From positions 1 through 5,134 of the forward strand of contig JAQCGA010000341.1 of the NCBI GenBank assembly GCA_027619145.1: 5,134 nucleotides of DNA, read 5' to 3'. Source of the DNA: a bacterium (GTDB taxonomy: Bacteria > Latescibacterota > UBA2968 > GCA-2709665). Of this stretch, positions 1 through 5,134 are shown piece by piece (position 1 is the first letter of the stretch; the number at the start of each line of letters is the position of its first letter). The translations under genes were made by a program, and so were the position numbers. Under the pieces are notes generated by a model. That model searched no databases. It was not told the DNA's origin and was given only the letters and a program-made list of their open reading frames with translations.

Positions 1-40
1 TCGGCTTGAATTGATAAAAATCAAATACTTATGGAGGTTT

Positions 41-62
41 GGATTCATCTAGAAGGATTCAT
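41..62. repeat. Direct repeat GGATTCAT x2 around TCTAGA
   Basis: GGATTCAT occurs at 41-48 and 55-62, with a 14-bp period. The palindrome TCTAGA (48-53) lies between the copies, overlapping the last base of the first. The repeat is just upstream of the proposed -35 element. It could be a regulator site or chance; nothing else in the window repeats it that I noticed. Confidence 0.3.
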
Positions 63-64
63 AT

Positions 65-93
65 TTGTTTTTTTACGTAATTTCCGTTAAATT
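65..93 (+). promoter_or_regulatory. Candidate sigma70-like promoter of the toxin-antitoxin cassette
   Basis: A weak -35-like TTGTTT (65-70) is followed after 17 bp by a -10-like TAAATT (88-93), which would start transcription near position 100, just ahead of the first gene. The match is partial (three of six and four of six consensus bases). The optimal spacing, AT-rich surroundings and position make it the best candidate I see. The palindrome TTACGTAA (73-80) lies in the spacer, where a bound repressor would block polymerase. Confidence 0.3.
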
Positions 94-113
94 ATTGTCA
101 ATATTTCCGGAAA
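73..113. promoter_or_regulatory. Candidate operator palindromes upstream of the toxin gene
   Basis: Two perfect palindromes are visible: TTACGTAA (73-80) and TTTCCGGAAA (104-113). The heptamer ATTTCCG occurs twice in direct orientation, at 80-86 and 103-109, 23 bp apart (about two helical turns). These flank or overlap the proposed promoter. Toxin-antitoxin operons are usually autorepressed by the DNA-binding antitoxin, so these are natural candidates for its binding sites. The site described for E. coli MqsA (an AACCT/AGGTT-type palindrome) is not present, so any recognition sequence would differ. Confidence 0.35.
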
Positions 114-120
114 ATACTGT

Positions 121-125
121 AGGAG
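121..125 (+). promoter_or_regulatory. Ribosome binding site of the DUF4258 gene
   Basis: AGGAG lies 6 nt before the ATG at 132. It is a strong Shine-Dalgarno match that fixes the start of the first gene. Confidence 0.7.
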
Positions 126-131
126 TTTTGG

Positions 132-431
132 ATGTCGCTCGACCGGATTAAGGCATTGGTAGACCACAGCAATTATAACTATTCCCAAAAGGTCCGAGAT
201 CTGATCGACGAAGGATACTTCGATGAAGAGGATATCGAGTGTTGTATTCTTACTGCGCGTGGTGTTCAAAAGAAGGAAAAGGATGAAATGAACCAGGCCG
301 TAGATGGGTATAAATACACGGTCATTGGCCGCGATACCCGAGGAAGGCCCTTCTACACCTGTGGGAAGATAATCGAGGGAGTATCCGGAGCGCTTTATTA
401 TTACATCACCGCTCACGAGGCTGATGCGTAG
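132..431 (+). CDS. DUF4258 domain protein, probable toxin of a type II toxin-antitoxin pair
   Basis: This 99-residue soluble protein has no signal peptide or membrane segment. Its pattern fits the DUF4258 family. An N-terminal helical part contains YSQKVRDLIDEGYFDEEDIE (17-36), resembling the family's 'S..a..R..ergi..edie' helix-turn. A basic linker (RGVQKKEKDE, 43-52) follows, and then a beta-rich half with YTVIGRDTRGRPFYTCGKII (62-81) and YYYITAHEA (89-97), matching the 'y.v.gr...GrplhV.......ivit' core. DUF4258 proteins are small and often sit in toxin-antitoxin-like pairs; some are thought to share the RelE/BrnT fold and may act as ribonucleases. Here the next gene, 15 nt downstream, is an MqsA-like antitoxin, and toxin-first order is the same as in mqsRA. 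Toxin activity is inferred from family and context. Conserved basic and aromatic residues R67, R70, R72, Y75 and H95 are candidates for RNA contact or catalysis, but I cannot assign an active site. Confidence 0.72.
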   Translation: MSLDRIKALVDHSNYNYSQKVRDLIDEGYFDEEDIECCILTARGVQKKEKDEMNQAVDGYKYTVIGRDTRGRPFYTCGKIIEGVSGALYYYITAHEADA

Positions 432-434
432 CAA

Positions 435-440
435 AGGGAG
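435..440 (+). promoter_or_regulatory. Ribosome binding site of the antitoxin gene
   Basis: AGGGAG lies 6 nt before the ATG at 447, within the 15-nt gap after the toxin stop codon. The antitoxin therefore has its own efficient initiation site, which fits a need for antitoxin in excess. A second in-frame ATG at 453 is less well spaced. Confidence 0.6.
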
Positions 441-446
441 CACGCA

Positions 447-995
447 ATGTTAATGGAGAAGGATGAGACGACATTTGGACATGGGTGTCCCGAGTGTGGT
501 ATTGGCACAGTTCAACCCACAAAAATCCAGAATTTCAAGACGAGAATCAGAGGGGATCGGTTCACTGTTTCCGAGGCTCTTATTGGAGTGTGTGACCAGT
601 GCGACGCCCACCATTTCAGCAGTATAGAGACCAGGCGTTGGAGGCAAATGTACGAAGATCGTATCAAGGAGTTGGGCTCGTTTCTATCACCAGAAGAGAT
701 CCGTGTCTTGAGAGAGAAGCTGGGGTTGAGCAGAGATGAACTCGCCAGACTGATTGGATGCACAAGGCAATCGATTCGTACCTGGGAAGATCCTGGGAGA
801 GAGAAAGTCCCTTCAAGGATGGCTGATTTGTTAATGAAGCTTGTCGGCGAATCATACAAGGAGACAGAGGTCGATGTGATTTCTTTCTTGTTGCAGCAAG
901 CCAGTGCGATTTCAGAACCCATTCAAGTTCGCAGATCTCTCTCTGAAGTAGATTCCAGCCTGCACCAAACCTCTGTCGGTCTAAACCGGCGGTGA
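447..995 (+). CDS. MqsA/YgiT-like zinc-finger and helix-turn-helix antitoxin
   Basis: This 182-residue protein is the probable antitoxin and autorepressor of the upstream DUF4258 protein. Residues 14-52 hold two CxxC knuckles (C14/C17 and C49/C52) with 31 residues between the pairs. This closely matches the zinc-binding N-terminal domain of E. coli MqsA (C3/C6 and C37/C40, 30 between). Residues 80-133 form an XRE/HTH-type domain: LSPEEIRVLREKLGLSRDEL (80-99), then LARLIGCTRQSIRTWE (99-114), where TRQSIRTWE is the recognition-helix region. In MqsA the zinc domain wraps the toxin and the HTH domain binds the operator; the same division is inferred here. It is longer than MqsA (131 residues), with an extra polar C-terminal segment from about residue 140 to 182 of unknown role. 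ATG 447 is supported by AGGGAG upstream. The gene symbol is left blank because the partner toxin is not MqsR-like. Confidence 0.82.
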   Translation: MLMEKDETTFGHGCPECGIGTVQPTKIQNFKTRIRGDRFTVSEALIGVCDQCDAHHFSSIETRRWRQMYEDRIKELGSFLSPEEIRVLREKLGLSRDELARLIGCTRQSIRTWEDPGREKVPSRMADLLMKLVGESYKETEVDVISFLLQQASAISEPIQVRRSLSEVDSSLHQTSVGLNRR

Positions 996-1031
996 TCTGA
1001 CTCAATCATACGAACGCTGGAAATGTTGAAC

Positions 1032-1072
1032 ACAAGAATGCCGCCAGAATGAATTCCTGGCGGCATTCTTGT
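1032..1072. terminator. Stem-loop between convergent genes, probable bidirectional terminator
   Basis: A perfect 16-bp inverted repeat (arms 1032-1047 and 1057-1072, core GCCGCCAG/CTGGCGGC) encloses a 9-nt loop containing GAATTC. It sits 36 nt after the antitoxin stop and 47 nt beyond the stop of the convergent lyase gene, so it can serve both units. The 3' arm on the + strand ends in ATTCTTGT and continues TATCTTGTT, which is T-rich but not a pure U-tract. On the - strand the tail is also mixed. Extra pairing of 1027-1031 with 1078-1082 could lengthen the stem after a bulge. Confidence 0.72.
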
Positions 1073-1119
1073 ATCTTGTTCAGTGTTGATCCTTCGTTTT
1101 GAATCTTGAGGCGTTTGTT

Positions 1120-4100
1120 CTATTCCTCGATACAAACGATTTCAGCCCGGTCTCCAACGCCGTATTGCCAGATGGAGACGACCTGGTCTTTCAAGGTGCG
1201 TTCGAGTTCACTTGCCAGGATGTTGTCCTGGAGGAAGACGCTGTTGGGTTGTGAGGATCGGTGTTGAGCCGCACCGCGAAGTTGAAGGGCTGTTTTGCCT
1301 TCGCCGAGCCATGCGCCTGCAAATGAATTGGGTCCGGGGGCCAGGTCTTTGTCTTTGGTGAGGGGCGAGTTCATGGCAAAGGTGAGGTGGGCGTCCAGGC
1401 TGATGCGGCCATCTTCGATGGCAGAGACAGGGCCGCGCGCCATGAGGGCAGTTCCATCCAGTGTGATCCAGGTAAGGCCGTTTTCGTGCTGTGTACCGGT
1501 GATGCGGTAGAGCGCGGAGCGGCCTTTGTTGTAGATGCGGATTGCGTGGCCGGGTTCGAGGTTGGCGTTGTTTTTTATTGCGAGGGCGATGCGGTTGTTG
1601 TCGTAATCGACGGCTTCGATGGCGGCCTGGATATATCCGGGGCCTTTGTCCGGTGCCCAGTGGCCAATGGAGACGTTGCGGTCCGGCGTCTGTACGCGGA
1701 GGCCGAGAGGACGGTGTTCTGTGGCCGGGCCGGATGTGAGGGGGATGTTCAGGTCGATGTGGTCTGTGCCGTCTGCGCGGGTGATTTCGAGCTGAAGCGG
1801 GTCTGTGGAGACGAGACGGATGTTCTGGATGACCGGGGTGTTCTGGTAGGTTTCCAGGACGGTGAGGAAAAGAGAGGGCTCACCGTTTTTGCTCTGGTGA
1901 CGGGCAAGGATGTAGGGGAGGTGTTCGTCTTCGGGCCAGACGGGAGAACGGCCCTGGCCGGAGAGGATTTCCAGGGGAGAGCCAACCGGGACGATGTGCA
2001 GGCGGACGGCGTCCCCTTCGGGCAAGCCGGTTTGCCAGGTCCAGGTAGCGGGATGGTCCAGGGGTGCGGTCTGGATGCTGGTGAGGAAGGCGGGGAAGTC
2101 GTCGCGTTTTCGGTTCCAGCGGTCGGTCCAGGTGGTGAAGGGTTCGACATTGGGTCCGGCGAGCGTGCCGGTTTTTTGCACGGTCCATTCCAGGTCCGGG
2201 TGCTGGACGTCTGAGAGGAGGGCGTGCCAGCTCTGGTCGTGCTGGGAACCGCCGTTTACGGCGAAGAGATCAATGGCGTAGAAGCGTTGTGGGTCTACGT
2301 CAACAAGGATGGTGGTGCGTTCGTAGAGGTCTGTGTGGGGCGCGTCTGAAGATGCGGGTTTGTAGCGACCTTCCGGATAAGGATTGTGGGCGGCGGTGAT
2401 GACGTGGACGCCGTTGACGCTGGCGAAAAGACGGGCCTGTCCGCCAATGTCCTGGGCGGGCTGGGTTTCATCCACGGTAACGGTATTGTGGGCCAGCGAG
2501 TTGCCGTCCCATTGCCAGCGGTAGTCCCAGGATTTGGGGTAGCCCAGGTCGGGCAGGAGGTTCAGGCCTCGGGCGAAGAATTCAAGGGAGAGGTTGTCGC
2601 ACTGGCGGTGGCCAAGCAGGGAGGTGTAGTTGAGGGAGAGGGCCCGGCGGTGGTCGCCTTCGCCGGATTCCAGGATGCCAATGCCGTAGCCGTCCAGGAG
2701 GCGGGATTCGCGTTTGATTTGTGAGGTCGGGTCTTTGAGCACGGCTTCGATGCGGTCTGCTGGATAGGGCTCAAAGAGTTCGCCCTCGGCCACGTTGCCG
2801 TCCATGTCGGTTGCGGCTCGGGCGTGGCGCGGGTTGTTGTAACGGTTGAAGGCGTAAAGGTTTTCGGCGTGCACCAGGGAGTAGAAGGATGGTTTGCTGC
2901 GCTGGACGGGGCCGATGCCGCCGCTGTCGCCGATGGAGGAAAGGTGAGAATCCAGGAGGGTGAGGTCGATGAAATGGTCGAAGAGACGACGGGCTTTGTC
3001 TCCGGCGAAGATGTCCGGGTAGCGGTCTGTTGGGAAGAGGTCCGGACGGCGTGCGCGGATGTCTTCCATGGCGCGTGCTACGCGGATGAAGTCGAATTTG
3101 ATCTGGTTGTAGCCCGGGCTTTCGTGGCCGCCGCCGTCTCGGGTGAGGCCGTTGATGAGCAGGTAGGCGGCGTGCCCTTCGCCGTGGAAGGCATAGTCCA
3201 CCAGTTCGGTAGAATTGGGAGAGACGCTTGTGTAGTCGTCCAGGACCAGGGCGCAGGCCAGGGCGGCGGCCTGATGGTGGCCTTCGTTGCCGTGGATGTC
3301 GCCGTTGAGCAGGCCGATCATCCCTGCGCGGAGGAGGTATTTTTCGATGTAGAGGCGCAGGTCATTGCCGGTTTCGATGGGCATGTCTTTGGCTTTGAGA
3401 AAGGCGAGGAGGTCCGGGTCTTTGTCCAGGTAGGTATAGAGGCCGTCGTAGGCGTACACGGCGCCTTCGAGGCAGAAGGTTTCCCAGATGAGGTCTGTGA
3501 TCATGCCGCCGGTTTTCCAGTCGTATTTGGGACTGCGGCCACCGTAGTGGGCAAAGTGCAGGCGGTCTGTGCGGTCGTCGTGGTTGGGGTATTCGGAGGC
3601 GAGGCGGGCCAGGAGGACAGCGCCTTTGCGGCCGTATTTTGCATCGCCGGTAAGGGTGTAGGCCTGGGAGAGCGAACGCAGGGCGGGGATTACGGTGGAG
3701 CCGTAGGCCATGTGGGCGTATTCACGGAGGAAGTAGTAGGTGTGTCCGTTGTACTCGCAGCCATTGCCGTCGTCGGGGAATTCGCCGGAGGTCATATCTC
3801 CTGCGGCGTAGTCGTTGCTGGGGTACCATTCACCGCCCATGAGGCACTGGATTTTGTAGGGTTTGTTGATGGGGTCGATGGCGTAGGGGCAGAAGGGGCT
3901 GATGCCGCGTACGGCGGTGCCGTGGACGGGGCAAATGGCGATGCTTTCGGGAGGGAGTACGCGGCCGATACGGGTGGTGGGCTGGAGCATCCACATGAAG
4001 TCATCGGACTGTTCGACGTAGGTGTCCGCTGGGCCGTATTTGGGGCCAATATAATAGCGGAAGCCGTCGCCTTCTCGGATACGTTGAAAGAGGGCTTTGG

Positions 4101-4188
4101 CCCAGTCGTAGCGGTCCAGGTTTTCGCGGGCGGAGGCAACGCGTTCGGGTGTGTAGTAGGTGGGGCCGGTTTTATGGGAGGCTGGCAT
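1120..4188 (-). CDS. Heparinase II/III-family polysaccharide lyase-like protein
   Basis: This is a likely polysaccharide lyase cleaving uronic-acid glycosidic bonds by beta-elimination; the substrate is unknown. From the ATG at 4188 it has 1022 residues. Residues 1-480 suit an alpha/alpha-toroid: TYYTPERVASARENL near 10-25, cysteines at C86 (CPVHG), C100 and C115, WYPSND at 121-126, NEGHHQ at 301-306 and GHESPGY at 354-360. By family analogy H304/H305 and Y360 are candidate catalytic residues; GDSGG (420-424) resembles the family's GDSD motif. Residues about 505-660 match the heparinase II/III beta-sandwich, with HNTVTV at 567-572. A C-terminal beta-rich part (about 830-1022, ending near YGVGDRAEI) is unassigned. 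Start choice: AGGAG lies 8 nt before ATG 4188. The frame stays open to TTG 4287 or TTG 4347; the TTG 4287 version would add a hydrophobic stretch that could be a signal peptide but has no Lys/Arg before it. The C-terminus and TAG at 1120-1122 look intact. Confidence 0.82.
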   Translation of the reverse strand: MPASHKTGPTYYTPERVASARENLDRYDWAKALFQRIREGDGFRYYIGPKYGPADTYVEQSDDFMWMLQPTTRIGRVLPPESIAICPVHGTAVRGISPFCPYAIDPINKPYKIQCLMGGEWYPSNDYAAGDMTSGEFPDDGNGCEYNGHTYYFLREYAHMAYGSTVIPALRSLSQAYTLTGDAKYGRKGAVLLARLASEYPNHDDRTDRLHFAHYGGRSPKYDWKTGGMITDLIWETFCLEGAVYAYDGLYTYLDKDPDLLAFLKAKDMPIETGNDLRLYIEKYLLRAGMIGLLNGDIHGNEGHHQAAALACALVLDDYTSVSPNSTELVDYAFHGEGHAAYLLINGLTRDGGGHESPGYNQIKFDFIRVARAMEDIRARRPDLFPTDRYPDIFAGDKARRLFDHFIDLTLLDSHLSSIGDSGGIGPVQRSKPSFYSLVHAENLYAFNRYNNPRHARAATDMDGNVAEGELFEPYPADRIEAVLKDPTSQIKRESRLLDGYGIGILESGEGDHRRALSLNYTSLLGHRQCDNLSLEFFARGLNLLPDLGYPKSWDYRWQWDGNSLAHNTVTVDETQPAQDIGGQARLFASVNGVHVITAAHNPYPEGRYKPASSDAPHTDLYERTTILVDVDPQRFYAIDLFAVNGGSQHDQSWHALLSDVQHPDLEWTVQKTGTLAGPNVEPFTTWTDRWNRKRDDFPAFLTSIQTAPLDHPATWTWQTGLPEGDAVRLHIVPVGSPLEILSGQGRSPVWPEDEHLPYILARHQSKNGEPSLFLTVLETYQNTPVIQNIRLVSTDPLQLEITRADGTDHIDLNIPLTSGPATEHRPLGLRVQTPDRNVSIGHWAPDKGPGYIQAAIEAVDYDNNRIALAIKNNANLEPGHAIRIYNKGRSALYRITGTQHENGLTWITLDGTALMARGPVSAIEDGRISLDAHLTFAMNSPLTKDKDLAPGPNSFAGAWLGEGKTALQLRGAAQHRSSQPNSVFLQDNILASELERTLKDQVVSIWQYGVGDRAEIVCIEE

Positions 4189-4350
4189 GGCTGGGTCTCC
4201 TGGGGCAGGTGTAGCGTTGAGCATCAGGGCCAACGTTAGAAGGATGGCGATTGGAGGGAGGATAATAGAGGAGGTAGGATGATGCAAGGGGATTTCCAGG
4301 TGGAGGGAGTAAGGGAGTAAGAGGCTAAGGGAATTGACAATTATCAATTA
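4189..4350 (-). other. Intergenic leader between S9 peptidase and lyase genes
   Basis: The + strand from about 4253 to 4331 is roughly four-fifths purine, so the transcript is strongly pyrimidine-rich. It includes GGGAGTAA twice in tandem (4305-4312 and 4313-4320) on the + strand. The region is open in the lyase frame but its codons lack the third-position G/C preference seen inside the gene, arguing that most of it is untranslated. The left end of the heptamer array also lies here. I see no convincing promoter or terminator; co-transcription with the S9 peptidase gene is plausible. Confidence 0.4.
4197..4201 (-). promoter_or_regulatory. Ribosome binding site supporting the lyase start at 4188
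   Basis: On the - strand AGGAG is followed by 8 nt and then ATG (4188-4186). It is the only strong Shine-Dalgarno-like sequence in the 162 nt upstream of the lyase, which on the transcript strand are mostly pyrimidine. Its presence decides the start against the longer TTG-initiated readings. A weaker GGAA precedes TTG 4287 by 6 nt. Confidence 0.55.
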
Positions 4351-4372
4351 TCAATTGTCAATTGTCAATTGG
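4338..4372. repeat. Heptanucleotide tandem repeat, CAATTRT x5
   Basis: Five consecutive 7-bp units read on the + strand as CAATTAT, CAATTAT, CAATTGT, CAATTGT, CAATTGG. A further AATTGA lies just left (4332-4337). The array contains the S9 peptidase stop codon (4351-4353, followed by an in-frame TAA on the - strand) and encodes that protein's last residues, QLTIDN. The parts AATTGACAATT (4332-4342) and AATTGTCAATT (4353-4363) form an 11-bp inverted repeat with a 10-nt loop. Short heptanucleotide tandem repeats between genes are known in some bacteria, for example filamentous cyanobacteria. Confidence 0.8.
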
Positions 4373-5134
4373 ACTTGCGCTTTTGTGGCATGGGTACTCT
4401 TTTGGGGGCAGGGTGAAGGATTGAGATATTTGTTGAACCAGTCGATGTGGCGCTGGATGAAGTCTTTGAGGTGGACGGGTTCGGAGATGCCGTGGCCTTC
4501 GCGGGGGTAACGGATGAAGGTTGCGGGTATGCCGCATTTTTTGAGGGCGATGTAAAATTCTTCGGCCTGACCGATGGGGACGTCGTGGTCTACTTCGCCG
4601 TGGGTGAGGAGGAGTGGGGTTTGTACATTGGCAACGTGGGCGAGGGGGGAACGGCTCCAGTAGGCGTCGTGGGCTTCCCAGGGCTTGCCACCGAATTCGT
4701 ATTCCATGAGGAGCTGGAACATGGAGGTGCCGTAGAAGCTGACGTGGTTGCTGAGGCCGGCGTGGGAGATGCCGGCTTTGAAGCGATGGGTTTGTGTGAT
4801 GACCCAGTTGGTCATGAAGCCGCCGTAGCTGCCGCCGGTTACGCCCAGGCGGTTCGGGTCGATCCAGGGGTGAATTTTGAGGGCGGCGTCCAGGCCGAGC
4901 ATGAGGTCTTTGTAGTCGCCACCACCCCAGTCGTTCACGCAGCCGTCTGCAAAGGCCTGGCCGTACCCGGCACTGCCGCGTGGATCTATGTAGATGACGC
5001 CGTATCCGGCCGAGGCGAGGGCTTGATGGGTGGCACGGAAGCTGTAGCCATAGGTGCCGTGGGGGCCGCCGTGAATGGAGAGGATGGCAGGGTAACGGTG
5101 GGTGGGGTCGAAGCCGATGGGCCTGAGGACCCAG
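4351..5134 (-). CDS. S9-family (prolyl oligopeptidase/acylaminoacyl-peptidase-like) serine peptidase, C-terminal part
   Basis: About 260 codons of the C-terminal alpha/beta-hydrolase domain are visible; the frame stays open to the window edge (first complete codon at 5133), so the N-terminal beta-propeller and start lie outside. The product should be a serine peptidase releasing dipeptides or acyl-amino acids, or cutting oligopeptides. Motifs in order: HGGPHG (oxyanion region, residues 21-26 of the visible part), IDPRGSAGYG, then GGSYGG with nucleophile Ser at 4828-4830, GEVDHDVP with catalytic Asp at 4588-4590, and EGHGIS with catalytic His at 4492-4494. The triad is complete, and the tail HLKDFIQRHIDWFNKYL is typical of the S9C group. 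The last residues, QLTIDN, are encoded by the heptamer array, so the tail is probably recently altered and non-essential. It ends in tandem TGA-TAA. The GTG at 4938 is internal, not the start. The lyase gene follows 162 nt downstream in the same orientation. Confidence 0.92.
   Translation of the reverse strand, partial: WVLRPIGFDPTHRYPAILSIHGGPHGTYGYSFRATHQALASAGYGVIYIDPRGSAGYGQAFADGCVNDWGGGDYKDLMLGLDAALKIHPWIDPNRLGVTGGSYGGFMTNWVITQTHRFKAGISHAGLSNHVSFYGTSMFQLLMEYEFGGKPWEAHDAYWSRSPLAHVANVQTPLLLTHGEVDHDVPIGQAEEFYIALKKCGIPATFIRYPREGHGISEPVHLKDFIQRHIDWFNKYLNPSPCPQKSTHATKAQVQLTIDN

Noticed and set aside
11..24. Small inverted repeat TTGAT-AAAA-ATCAA
   Set aside because: Only 5 bp per arm in AT-rich sequence; too weak to call a terminator or operator, although it could be the end of an upstream unit.
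95..120. Alternative promoter TTGTCA (95-100) with TACTGT (115-120)
   Set aside because: The spacing is only 14 bp and the -10 match is poor; it would also place the start site at or past the ribosome binding site.
87..443. A 118-codon frame on the - strand opposite the DUF4258 gene
   Set aside because: It overlaps the whole toxin gene, has no recognisable domain and would have to be expressed across the promoter region; the + strand frame has a strong ribosome site and family match.
1387..2214. A 275-codon open frame on the + strand opposite the lyase C-terminal half
   Set aside because: It shows the same low-complexity Val/Gly/Asp-rich composition and no convincing motif, and it is fully antisense to the lyase reading frame.
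2824..4239. A 471-codon open frame on the + strand opposite the lyase gene
   Set aside because: Its translation is Val/Gly/Ala-rich with no recognisable domain, and it lies entirely antisense to a gene with clear family motifs. It is a shadow produced by the GC-rich codon pattern.
4332..4372. CRISPR array or mobile-element terminal repeat at the heptamer array
   Set aside because: Units are 7 bp with no spacers, there are no cas genes, no transposase and no target-site duplication.
4351..4938. Reading the S9 gene as a short complete gene starting at GTG 4938
   Set aside because: The frame is open upstream to the window edge and encodes the conserved HGGPHG and DPRGS parts of the same domain, so the GTG is an internal valine and the gene is simply cut by the window.

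Overview
The window looks like chromosomal DNA of an uncultured, moderately GC-rich bacterium. A long heparinase II/III-family protein next to an S9 prolyl-oligopeptidase-type enzyme suits carbohydrate- and protein-degrading lineages such as Poribacteria, Latescibacterota, Planctomycetes or Lentisphaerae. That placement is an inference from gene content only, because there is no rRNA or other marker gene.

Layout: (1) Positions 1-131 are AT-rich and carry short palindromes and direct repeats that look like a promoter/operator region. (2) Positions 132-995 on the + strand hold a two-gene cassette: a small DUF4258-type protein (likely toxin), then an MqsA/YgiT-like zinc-finger plus helix-turn-helix protein (likely antitoxin and autorepressor), 15 nt apart. 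(3) A perfect 16-bp stem at 1032-1072 lies between the two convergent transcription units. (4) Positions 1120-4188 on the - strand encode a heparinase II/III-like polysaccharide lyase of about 1022 residues. (5) A 162-nt gap (4189-4350) has a pyrimidine-rich transcript-strand leader and an AT-rich heptanucleotide repeat array. (6) Positions 4351-5134 on the - strand encode the C-terminal catalytic domain of an S9 peptidase whose N-terminus lies beyond the window.

The S9 peptidase and the lyase are in the same orientation, peptidase first, and may be co-transcribed as part of a scavenging locus. The toxin-antitoxin cassette faces them, is visibly lower in G+C and has its own regulatory region, so it looks like an independently acquired module. 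Its combination of a DUF4258 toxin with an MqsA-type antitoxin is the most interesting system here. The long open frames opposite the lyase gene are composition-driven shadows and are not annotated.
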